A stretch of 12,679 nucleotides of DNA from an uncultured Lachnospiraceae bacterium (GCA_910588125.1 CAJUPI010000080.1:1-12679), one strand, 5' to 3'; shown: positions 5,466 through 12,679, counted from the first letter of the stretch. Numbers and translations are program-made. Notes: a model not told the origin generated them from the sequence alone.

Positions 5466-8400
5466 CTATCCCCTGACCCTCCTTTCACATTTGCGCCTCG
5501 AACGGTATCCCCACACAAGGCTTCCTGCCATCATCAACATTCCGCCTAATGTATACCAATAAATTCCATTTCCTCCGGTCTTCGGGAGTTCCTGCACCGG
5601 CTCCTCAATCACAATCTCCTTCACTTTCCCTTCTTGTGCCGATAAGGTAACCGGCAAATCCGGTATCGGAAGATAGCCTGCCGGAGCTTCTGTCTCTTTC
5701 AACACATATTCCCCTGCCGGAAGGTCATACAAAACCAGCATACCGAGCTCATCTGTCACCAGCTCGGTTGTCGCTTCCGTCGCCGGATCCGGACTGCCAT
5801 TTTTCGGATAACCATATCCTTTGCTGGTAAAAATAAATCTCAACGGCTCACTCCCATCCTTTTTCCATAATTGGAACTTTGCTCCCGGAAGCACCGCTCC
5901 TGTTTCCTTTTCGCTGATCTTTTTAATTTGAAGTCCGTATAAAACATCTTCCGAAGGCGTATTGGTAACAGTAACTATCGAATACACATCATCCGTGTTT
6001 TTCACAGTTGCCACATAAGTATAAATCTTTGCCGCATTCTCCACACTCTCTGAGCCCGCCGCCGTACCAAAATATCCGCCGTCACGGAAAACTAGCACAC
6101 GCTCCTGCGGCGTTTCAGGCTTCCACCAGTACGCATCTTTGGACATCACTTTTCCATTCGCTAACCAATACTTAGAGGCGTATTGTGACTCTGGTACCGT
6201 TTTTAACCAGTTCTCATTTTCGTTATGTTTTTCAGACGCCAGCCATGTTTCATATACACCGGCATTCTTTAATGTCAAAACATCCTTTCCCGAATAAACA
6301 ATTCCTCCTTCTTCATGGTCCCAGGGAGCCACCGGGATAAATATATTATACTTTGTAAATTCTTCACCCCGATACCAGTCCTCATAATTCTTTCCTTCGA
6401 TAGTAAGAGTTCCCTCCCCCTTCCTCACATTAGATACCTCTTTGTTAACATCATCAATGTTTCTGTCTCTTGCGCTGATCGACAATGCCTTATCGCCTGC
6501 CTGATTGACAATCACATATTTCTTTCCCGGCATTAGGCCTTCGCCTTCCGGAACTGGAATCCAATATTCCTGCTTCAGCTTCTGCTCCACTGTGATCTCA
6601 CTTTGATAATTGGGCGGTACTGCCAGCTCTCTTACAGAATAGGTATAAGCGGTGCCATCTCCGGAAACAGGAAGATTTTTCGGCCAGGTATATCTCCAGT
6701 TGTTTTCGGAATTGAGCGTAACCGGATTTTCACAGCCTGCCGCCCGATAAGGCTCACCATTTTGCAGCAATTCTACCTGAATGGAATCCATCTCATGCTT
6801 ATCTTCTCCGTCCGCCCACACTTTTCTTACGGTCAGGCCGGTAGATGTCTGCAGCCGGTTTACGAAAGCCGCCTGGCCTCTTCCTCCCAGATGCAGGGTA
6901 TCATACCCCTGTTCATTGGTGTTTTTATCCCATTCAGCTATCATCTCCTCCCAACTGCCCTCTTCATCGTCTATTTTCCCGTCAAAGCGTCTTGCCACTT
7001 TTACATCTTCAATCGTATATTGGTGTTTGCGAACCGTTTTGTTCCCGATCTGAATTTCAACAGGATCGTGCTTTTCAAAATGGATGGTGATCTTATATAC
7101 GGTTGTGTCCATCAGGATCCCGCCGTTTGCAGATTCCGCTTCTTTTATATAGTAGACGTAATCCCCTTCCATCGATGCTCCAAGCATAATATTAAAATCG
7201 ATTTCCCAGGTTTTATCATTTTGGAAGGTTCCTATCTCCACGCCTTTTTCATTATAAACGCAGAAATTAAAACGGTAATCCTCTGACCATTCATTTTCCG
7301 GAACCGGTGTGCCATCTTCTTTGGTCAACAATTTCCTTGCCTCTACTACCATCCTGTCCGGTACTATCACATCTTCCACAGAACCCGCTACCATGTAGCC
7401 ATTACAGAGGATCCCCCCTGCATGGGTCCAGGAACTGTTGCCATTGATGAACAGTTTTGCCTTCTCCTCTGCAGCAGTTTTTCCGATTGCACTGGGATGA
7501 GCTGTCAGCCCCATATTAGACTCCGAGGTTAATGTTCCATCTGTCCCTTCTACAATGGCAATTCCGTTCGCGCTCCCCTTCCAGTTAGCCGAATATCCTC
7601 CCAACATCTTGCAGTCGATATCACAGGTCAGAGCACAGTAGAAATCATTATACCCATTTGCCATAAAAACGGGATTTCTGTAGGAATATTTGTGATCCTG
7701 CGGTTTGGAGGAAGAGCCGCCTGACAAATGCTTTATTTTATTTGGATCATCCGGATCCACTGTAATGTTTTCCGGATCTCCTCCTTTATTATCATAGATC
7801 GCCATTCCCGGATCCATAGCTATATAAATCCGGCTTGTAGGACACCCTGTCACACCGCCGCCAAAACCTCCGGCGATATTATTCGTCACAAGTACATTCT
7901 CTACATATGCATTAGAACCATCCGAAATGAAAATCCCGCCGCCGCCCCAATGCTGATCTGTATTGGTCCGGTTATTGGTTATATACCCTTTATAGATTTC
8001 TGCGCCCCCTGCATTCTCAACCAGGCACCCGCCTCCCTCATCTGTATTTGCCAGATTGCGGGAAATAAAAAGCGTATATTGGCTGTCCTTATTTTTGTTT
8101 TTTGAATCTTCGTATTCCTCTCTGCTTTTTCCTATCACCAGTTTCCCGCTGCTGTCTTTCATAACGCCGCCGCCGCGATTGGCAAGATTATTGGTTATAT
8201 ATCCGCCCGCCAGGTACACAAATGCATCCTGCTCAATACGAATACCGCCGCCGTTGCTGTCCGCATAATTATTTGTGACATATCCGCCGATCATATCCAG
8301 CACCGTATTGTTACCCACATTGATTCCCCCGCCGCAGCCTCCCCCTGAAACGCTGTTTCCGGAAATGATGCTTCCCGACAGTGTTGCCTGCGTACTCCCG

Positions 8401-11147
8401 GTCAGCCTGACACCGCCGCCCCAGGTGCCCGGGCTGATCGTATTGCCGCAAATCACGCCGCCGGCCAGTTCTATATTAGAACTTCCGCTGGAAAATACTC
8501 CCGCCTGCTGACAGCCGGCAATCGCTCCGCTTTGCAGAATCAGAGTGCTGTTTTCTACATAAACTCCAGTGCCTCGTTTTCCTTCTCCGCAGCTTTTTGT
8601 TGTTATAATTCCCGGATTATCAATGTAATACTTCTCAAGTATTTCCTTTGTTTCCCCTTTTCCTTCATCAACCACCTCCGGCCGGGTAACATAATACTCC
8701 AGATATCGCTTTTCTCCGTCTTCTTCATATACTGCTCTTTTCGCAAGTTCCCACGGATCCTCTTCATTACCATAATTATTTTGGTTTTGGTGAGAACCCG
8801 CATCGGAATAGTGCAATCCGCCCATCTCCTCTGGCTCTTCCTGCTTACGTGATGAATCCTCCAGACTGTCTTTAATTGTCAGCTTTGCACCATCATATAA
8901 CCCTATCAGGTTATACGTCGTTTTTGAGCTGATTTCTCCCAGAGAAAGCGCATTGCCGTTCAGATCCAGGATGATTTTCTTCCCTTCTCCCCGGATCTCC
9001 ACTGCGGCTGGCGGCAATTCATCACGCTCACCCAGGTTTTTCACTGTCCGGATATCAGCCTCGGTTATATTGATGTTTCCGCCTAATGTTATAACTGCCT
9101 CTGCTTCTCCGATTTCATTTATTGCCTGAATCAACTCTCCATAAGTCGTCACCGGCCCAGACGTCACTGCCTTGGCTGAAAATACTGCCATCGCCCATTG
9201 AAGAGAGGACTGGCTCTGAAATGTCACTTCATGAAGTGCATTTTCTTCATCTGCTTCGATTTTTGTCGTTTCATTGCCACTGAGATTTTCTGGCTCCCCC
9301 TCTTCCGGCATATGAAACAGCTCCCAGGTCAATTCCTCTTCATCCGGTGTGTCCGTCTCTCCCGCCTGATTTTCCTCCGGGGAATTCCCACTTTCCGGCA
9401 TTCTTCCGGTTCCTACTCTTGCTGCGGTATTTGCCGACAGAGAAAGCGCCGTCTTTTTGCCTGTAATTTCTTCCGATCCCTCATCTGACGTTTCTTCGGC
9501 TTTTTCTGTTCCTTCCGCTCCTTTTTCCGTTTCCGGATCCTCGCCTTCTGTTACTTCTTCTTCCGGGTCTTCTCCTCCTGTTGCCTCTTCTCCCCCATTC
9601 TTTACCGGGGTTTTAAACTCGGCAGAAATCTGAATCAAGCCTGAGGGTTCTACCGCTATCCCATCCTCGTCCAGGAAGGTTATGTCAAACGGCAGCATTG
9701 TTGTCAAAGTCTTACCCTGGCTGTTTCCCTGCTCCGTCAGCTTTTCTTTCATGGCAATGGCGCGCACATCTTCTTCTGCGATCTCAGATGCCTGCAGACG
9801 AACATTTTGCGGCAGTGCACCCTCCTCAAACACGGCAGTAATCACTGCATTTTCCGTCTCGGCAGTCAGAGTTACCAGATTGTTCCCATAGCGGGACATC
9901 AAACCATACCCCTCAATCTCCGCCGCCGTACTATATGTCTGATACCCTACCTTATCATGGGAATCTCCCTCAATTACTACTATCCGTTCTGCCTCGCCCT
10001 GATCGTTCTTCGTTACATCCTTCACGATTGCAACGCTTTCGCTGTTTCCTTCTTTCCCTGACAGAAATACCAGATCTCCCGGATTTGGCTCATATTCACC
10101 CTTTTCTTTATAGAGTCCCGGAACCGTTCCTCTCAACTTCTCCGCCAATGCGCTGCAGTCGGCATCCATGGGGGCATCCTCTACTCCTGCATAGCTCATG
10201 CAGAAAGAAGCAAACATTCCGCTCCAGTCTCCGTAAGGATTACCATACCACTGGCCATACCGGGTATATCCCTTAATGGTATCAACACCTTCTACCTGAT
10301 AATTCTTTGTGCTTTCCCGGTACTCCACCTGGCTTTCTGCTATGGCTACGATATCCCTGGGCAAGTCACCGCTCAGCTGAGGAATTGTCCGCAGCCAGTC
10401 TTCCTCATTTTCCAGATCCGCCTCCGGATCCGAATAGCAGGCCAGCGAATGTGTATGCTCTTCCTTCTCACAGATCATCACCAGCTCATAGAGTTCCTCG
10501 TCATACTCCATCTCAAACTCATAAGGGAGGTAATCCTCAAATTCTTCTTCTGGCTCCAGATCATTGATCAGGTCTACATCCTCTGCAAACCACTCATCCT
10601 CATCACGGTCGGTGCCTGTATCCTTTTTCGTCTCTTCCTTTTCCCAAAGGGATGAATTACTGGCGCTGTGAACCCGGTAATTTGACTCTTTAACCTCAGA
10701 TATCAACTGTTTAATCTGGCTCATTTCTGCCTGGAACAGAGAAACCGGACCGCTTCCCGCCTCGTCGCTCTTCTTTGCATTGCCTGGTGTTGCTGTTTCC
10801 CCGGATTCGGTTGCTTCTTTATCATCTTTCAAACCCGGTTCTGAAATTTCCGGATTACTTTCTTCCGCATCCGATGGTGTTGCAAGCAGATCTTCCGGAT
10901 CTACCGGCACGGCATTTCCCGGCGTCGCCGCTCCACGGCGCACCAGCAAGTAACAATCCTCATTGTGCTGATGTTCCTCCTGACCACAATACGTTTCCTT
11001 TCCCATTGTGACTGCCGGAAGAATCAGGGCATATGCTGTACAAAATACCACCAATGCTCCCATGACGCTGACAACCTTCTGCCACCGTTTCCATTTTTTC
11101 CTCTCCCGCAAGAGCCTTTCCTTATATGGTGCCATGCTTCCTTTCAT
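5466..11147 (-). CDS. Giant tip adhesin: pseudo-CHAP, beta-helix, FctA-like and Cna-B domains, LPKTG
   Basis: This 1893-residue wall-anchored protein is the likely pilus tip. Order of parts: a basic N-terminus and long membrane/signal segment (24-47); Cys-x4-His-x-His-x3-Cys at 54-65; a low-complexity spacer with TPGNA (75-79, 120-124) and TPSDA; a second identical Cys/His motif at 226-237; and a CHAP-like domain (about 262-420) with the YGNPYGDW signature but Ser309 and Ser371 at the catalytic Cys and His positions. Next come a beta-sandwich region (421-655) split by an acidic insert (513-605), and a right-handed beta-helix (about 665-1110) with seven GGG turns. An FctA/Spy0128-like isopeptide domain follows (1262-1432; Lys1272, Glu1336, Asn1430). 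Then a Cna-B domain (1435-1732; Lys1442, Glu1507, Asn1729) is interrupted by about 195 residues, and a SpaA domain (1735-1850) carries the E-box YVLKETEAPAGY. LPKTG is at 1854-1858 with a final helix and basic tail. AGGAG lies 8 bases before the ATG. Only 21 bases separate it from the signal peptidase gene. The adhesive role is inferred from architecture and position. Confidence 0.9.
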   Translation of the reverse strand: MKGSMAPYKERLLRERKKWKRWQKVVSVMGALVVFCTAYALILPAVTMGKETYCGQEEHQHNEDCYLLVRRGAATPGNAVPVDPEDLLATPSDAEESNPEISEPGLKDDKEATESGETATPGNAKKSDEAGSGPVSLFQAEMSQIKQLISEVKESNYRVHSASNSSLWEKEETKKDTGTDRDEDEWFAEDVDLINDLEPEEEFEDYLPYEFEMEYDEELYELVMICEKEEHTHSLACYSDPEADLENEEDWLRTIPQLSGDLPRDIVAIAESQVEYRESTKNYQVEGVDTIKGYTRYGQWYGNPYGDWSGMFASFCMSYAGVEDAPMDADCSALAEKLRGTVPGLYKEKGEYEPNPGDLVFLSGKEGNSESVAIVKDVTKNDQGEAERIVVIEGDSHDKVGYQTYSTAAEIEGYGLMSRYGNNLVTLTAETENAVITAVFEEGALPQNVRLQASEIAEEDVRAIAMKEKLTEQGNSQGKTLTTMLPFDITFLDEDGIAVEPSGLIQISAEFKTPVKNGGEEATGGEDPEEEVTEGEDPETEKGAEGTEKAEETSDEGSEEITGKKTALSLSANTAARVGTGRMPESGNSPEENQAGETDTPDEEELTWELFHMPEEGEPENLSGNETTKIEADEENALHEVTFQSQSSLQWAMAVFSAKAVTSGPVTTYGELIQAINEIGEAEAVITLGGNINITEADIRTVKNLGERDELPPAAVEIRGEGKKIILDLNGNALSLGEISSKTTYNLIGLYDGAKLTIKDSLEDSSRKQEEPEEMGGLHYSDAGSHQNQNNYGNEEDPWELAKRAVYEEDGEKRYLEYYVTRPEVVDEGKGETKEILEKYYIDNPGIITTKSCGEGKRGTGVYVENSTLILQSGAIAGCQQAGVFSSGSSNIELAGGVICGNTISPGTWGGGVRLTGSTQATLSGSIISGNSVSGGGCGGGINVGNNTVLDMIGGYVTNNYADSNGGGIRIEQDAFVYLAGGYITNNLANRGGGVMKDSSGKLVIGKSREEYEDSKNKNKDSQYTLFISRNLANTDEGGGCLVENAGGAEIYKGYITNNRTNTDQHWGGGGIFISDGSNAYVENVLVTNNIAGGFGGGVTGCPTSRIYIAMDPGMAIYDNKGGDPENITVDPDDPNKIKHLSGGSSSKPQDHKYSYRNPVFMANGYNDFYCALTCDIDCKMLGGYSANWKGSANGIAIVEGTDGTLTSESNMGLTAHPSAIGKTAAEEKAKLFINGNSSWTHAGGILCNGYMVAGSVEDVIVPDRMVVEARKLLTKEDGTPVPENEWSEDYRFNFCVYNEKGVEIGTFQNDKTWEIDFNIMLGASMEGDYVYYIKEAESANGGILMDTTVYKITIHFEKHDPVEIQIGNKTVRKHQYTIEDVKVARRFDGKIDDEEGSWEEMIAEWDKNTNEQGYDTLHLGGRGQAAFVNRLQTSTGLTVRKVWADGEDKHEMDSIQVELLQNGEPYRAAGCENPVTLNSENNWRYTWPKNLPVSGDGTAYTYSVRELAVPPNYQSEITVEQKLKQEYWIPVPEGEGLMPGKKYVIVNQAGDKALSISARDRNIDDVNKEVSNVRKGEGTLTIEGKNYEDWYRGEEFTKYNIFIPVAPWDHEEGGIVYSGKDVLTLKNAGVYETWLASEKHNENENWLKTVPESQYASKYWLANGKVMSKDAYWWKPETPQERVLVFRDGGYFGTAAGSESVENAAKIYTYVATVKNTDDVYSIVTVTNTPSEDVLYGLQIKKISEKETGAVLPGAKFQLWKKDGSEPLRFIFTSKGYGYPKNGSPDPATEATTELVTDELGMLVLYDLPAGEYVLKETEAPAGYLPIPDLPVTLSAQEGKVKEIVIEEPVQELPKTGGNGIYWYTLGGMLMMAGSLVWGYRSRRKCERRVRG

Positions 11148-11168
11148 CGCCTGATCTCCTCACTTCCC

Positions 11169-11798
11169 TCACTGAATCATCCCAAACTGTTCCAGCGGCC
11201 ATACACAAAACACCAGCTTCCCCACAATCTGTTCTTCTGCTACACAGCCCACCGATGTACTCCGGGAATCCACCGATACACTTCGATGATCTCCCATTAG
11301 AAAAAATTTTTTATCTGGCACCTGGTAGGGCAGCTTGATATTGCACTCTCCCAGGGCCTTTTCCGTGAGATAGGGCTCCTCCAGCTCTTTCTCGTTGACA
11401 AACACCGTCCCATCCTCCCGGATATCTACCCAATCTCCCGCTCTGGCAATGACTCGCTTTACCAGAATCCTGTTATTATAATAGAAGGCTACGATATCTC
11501 CTTCCTGAAATTCCGCTCCCTGTAGAGAAACCACGATATTCCCCTCCCACAAGGTCGGGGTCATCGATGTCCCATATATTTGGAGCACTGGCAAAAACAA
11601 AGTTTCTGCCAGCACTGCCGCAGATGCCACTGCTGCCAAAGTGAATAAAGTGTTTCGCGTCGTAAACCTTCTTTTAGTCCTATGGCGTGTCCGTTTTAGC
11701 TCCGCTTCCAGTTCGGAAATTCCCGGCATGTTCTGCCCGGATATCTCCGGCTGCTCTTGTACCGGTTGCTCCTTTTGTCTCTCCTCTTCTAGTTCCAT
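11169..11798 (-). CDS. Type I signal peptidase of the pilus locus
   Basis: This 209-residue membrane protease removes signal peptides from exported proteins, probably the neighbouring pilins. A charged cytoplasmic segment (1-47; acidic first, then Arg/Lys-rich) precedes one membrane helix (about 48-68). The catalytic Ser78 is in YGTSMTPTL and Lys114 in ILVKRVIA. The box E pattern is MGDHRSVSVDSRS, with His where Asn is more common. This is the bacterial Ser/Lys type, not the Ser/His type of SipW. In Streptococcus pyogenes the pilus-locus relative SipA is thought to lack a working dyad; here both residues are present. The ATG follows the stop of the preceding gene after one base, and the ribosome binding site GGGGAGG lies inside that gene's end, 12 bases from the ATG, so translation is probably coupled. 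Confidence 0.93.
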   Translation of the reverse strand: MELEEERQKEQPVQEQPEISGQNMPGISELEAELKRTRHRTKRRFTTRNTLFTLAAVASAAVLAETLFLPVLQIYGTSMTPTLWEGNIVVSLQGAEFQEGDIVAFYYNNRILVKRVIARAGDWVDIREDGTVFVNEKELEEPYLTEKALGECNIKLPYQVPDKKFFLMGDHRSVSVDSRSTSVGCVAEEQIVGKLVFCVWPLEQFGMIQ

Positions 11799-11799
11799 C

Positions 11800-12420
11800 T
11801 TATCTGATAACCTCCCCGGCCATAGCTTCCCTCCGGTTCTGTCTGCTTTTATTCATTGTTTCTTTCCTGTCTTGCGAACTTCTTCTCTCCGCTTGCTGCA
11901 TCTCGGAAAACAAATACATCAGTTCCAACACACTGCGAAAATATCGATAACGACCTTCCGTTATTTCTCCCCAAAGCCGTCCCTGAAGACTCATATGATT
12001 TCCTCCTATCAGCTCCAGGCATACGGTTTTTTCAGCTCTTCTTGGCTCTATCTCCCGATAAAGCTTCTCCCGGGAGCCCTGATCTGCCAAAATCCGGTTT
12101 TGATACCGTTCTGGCAGGACCGTCATCTCTTCTCCGGCTCTTTCTCCCAATGATCGAACTTCTTCCCGTCCTTTTAGCAAATTCAAAAAACGGGCTATCT
12201 TATCAATAGAAAAACTTAAATCCGCCAGGCTGTGATAGGGCACCGGCCGTTTCAGATTTGCATGAACAATATCGCCATAAGGTTCCCCTTGATCATTCCC
12301 CATGATGCGAATCAACATTACCCGATTGCTACACTCTAGCTCTCGTTTACTCTTTCCTGCCCCTGCCGCTCTTCTGTCCTGCTCTGCCGGCACCTCTATC
12401 ACTTCCCATTGTCTTCTCAT
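11800..12420 (-). CDS. First gene of the pilus operon, unknown cytoplasmic protein
   Basis: This 206-residue protein has no signal peptide or membrane helix. I do not recognise a named family. Two segments share a pattern: residues about 34-80 (hydrophobic strand, IMGN, Gly, strand, YHSLADL, helix) and about 131-174 (hydrophobic strand, IGGN, Gly, strand, YFRSVLEL, helix), suggesting an internal duplication of a small alpha/beta unit. The FRS-x-LEL motif resembles short proteins I recall beside pilus genes in Lachnospiraceae. Residues 175-206 are a charged helical tail. The ATG at 12420 has no good ribosome binding site (the nearest AGGA is about 25 bases away), so the start is less certain than for the other genes. 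An inverted repeat overlaps the start region. The end is one base from the signal peptidase start, tying it to the operon. Confidence 0.75.
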   Translation of the reverse strand: MRRQWEVIEVPAEQDRRAAGAGKSKRELECSNRVMLIRIMGNDQGEPYGDIVHANLKRPVPYHSLADLSFSIDKIARFLNLLKGREEVRSLGERAGEEMTVLPERYQNRILADQGSREKLYREIEPRRAEKTVCLELIGGNHMSLQGRLWGEITEGRYRYFRSVLELMYLFSEMQQAERRSSQDRKETMNKSRQNRREAMAGEVIR

Positions 12421-12568
12421 AATACGGCTTATCAGAATATTTTCCTGGGAAAATCATATATATTTTTTATAAAAACACAAAAAATCAGTTGAAATTTATA
12501 ACGGATTGCGCTATACTTGACACAGATAAACAGATTTGGCATAGATTAACAATACATAAACCGTATTA
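12420..12568. repeat. Inverted repeat linking the start codon with a TATAAT box
   Basis: TAATACGGCTTAT at 12420-12432 is repeated inverted, with one mismatch, as ATAAACCGTATTA at 12556-12568, 123 bases away. The first arm touches the start codon of the first operon gene. The second overlaps a TATAAT on the minus strand (12570-12565). It could be a paired protein-binding site, or could fold in a long leader RNA and cover the start. It may also be chance in AT-rich DNA. Confidence 0.4.
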
Positions 12569-12619
12569 TAAGAAGTTTACATTTTAAAAAGATTATATAT
12601 CAATAACACTTATAAGCGA
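12421..12619 (-). other. AT-rich leader region upstream of the operon
   Basis: This AT-rich stretch, free of convincing coding frames, contains several promoter-like boxes on both strands and the inverted repeat described separately. It is the only region in the window that looks like a main operon promoter. I see no riboswitch or T-box signature that I can name. Confidence 0.5.
12495..12523 (-). promoter_or_regulatory. Candidate sigma-A promoter for the pilus operon
   Basis: On the minus strand GTGTCA (12523-12518) and TATAAA (12500-12495) are separated by 17 bases, giving a leader of about 65-70 bases before the first ATG. The -35 is 4/6 and the -10 is 5/6 to consensus. An alternative is TTGTTA with TTATCT, 17 bases apart, slightly upstream. 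On the plus strand the same -35 site reads as a perfect TTGACA, but the -10 after it is poor. Confidence 0.35.
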
Positions 12620-12679
12620 AGAGAGTGTTGCAAAATAAGTCACCCGTCATTTTTCTTATCCAGTGTCCGGCTGTTCACG
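12620..12679. other. Right edge, possible insertion sequence end (weak)
   Basis: The 12621-12642 segment (GAGAGTGTTGCAAAATAAGT...) resembles terminal sequences of some clostridial insertion sequences as I remember them. The minus strand has an open frame from the edge to a TGA at 12642-12640 (12 codons) that could be the end of a gene lying to the right. Too little sequence is present to be sure of either. Confidence 0.15.

Noticed and set aside
5460..5483. AGGAGG/CCTCCT hairpin around the tip adhesin stop codon as a terminator
   Set aside because: Only six pairs with a 12-base loop and no U-tract; the backbone pilin follows 85 bases later.
6603..7286. 227-codon plus-strand open frame inside the tip adhesin gene
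   Set aside because: It lies antisense to conserved FctA-like and Cna-B domains and encodes no recognisable motif.
7818..8615. Polysaccharide-degrading enzyme (pectate lyase) within the tip protein
   Set aside because: The beta-helix repeats are visible but I cannot find a convincing catalytic residue set; a structural or binding role is safer.
11169..11798. SipW-type (Ser/His) signal peptidase
   Set aside because: The residue in the second catalytic motif is Lys114 (VKRVIA), which is the bacterial Ser/Lys type.

Overview
The window is a single pilus (fimbria) assembly locus, all genes on the minus strand and read from right to left. It looks like a Gram-positive gut anaerobe of the Clostridia, most likely Lachnospiraceae. 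The reasons are sortase-type LPxTG surface proteins, strong AGGAGG-type ribosome binding sites, mixed AT/GC composition, and short ATPGNA/ATPSDA repeats in the tip protein that I associate with that family. The family-level assignment is from memory and was not searched.

Layout in transcription order. At 12421-12679 lies an AT-rich leader with a plausible promoter, no confident gene, and perhaps the end of an insertion sequence at the window edge. Next come an unrecognised 206-residue protein (12420-11800), a type I signal peptidase with intact Ser/Lys residues (11798-11169), and a giant 1893-residue cell-wall-anchored tip adhesin (11147-5466, LPKTG). The 604-residue backbone pilin follows (5380-3566, LPSTG). 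After a 264-base, hairpin-packed intergenic region come the class C pilin polymerase (3301-2486), a 370-residue minor pilin (2469-1357, LPQTG), a very small sortase-like protein overlapping it by 8 bases (1364-888), and a 152-residue coiled-coil protein (794-336). The left 335 bases hold no confident gene but contain a second dense run of palindromes (about 119-319) and an open frame that runs off the edge.

Inferred working model: the signal peptidase processes the pilin precursors. The class C sortase links backbone subunits through LPSTG and caps them with the tip adhesin. The LPQTG protein is the probable base or linker subunit, and the tiny sortase is a candidate for attaching the finished fibre to peptidoglycan. 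The first and last genes are probably cytoplasmic and have unknown jobs.

The most notable points are in the tip adhesin. It has a CHAP-like amidase domain whose catalytic Cys and His positions are both Ser, two identically spaced Cys-x4-His-x-His-x3-Cys motifs, a seven-coil beta-helix, and a domain of about 200 residues nested inside a Cna-B fold. Also notable are the two structured palindrome arrays, the undersized sortase, and a possible internal duplication in the first gene.
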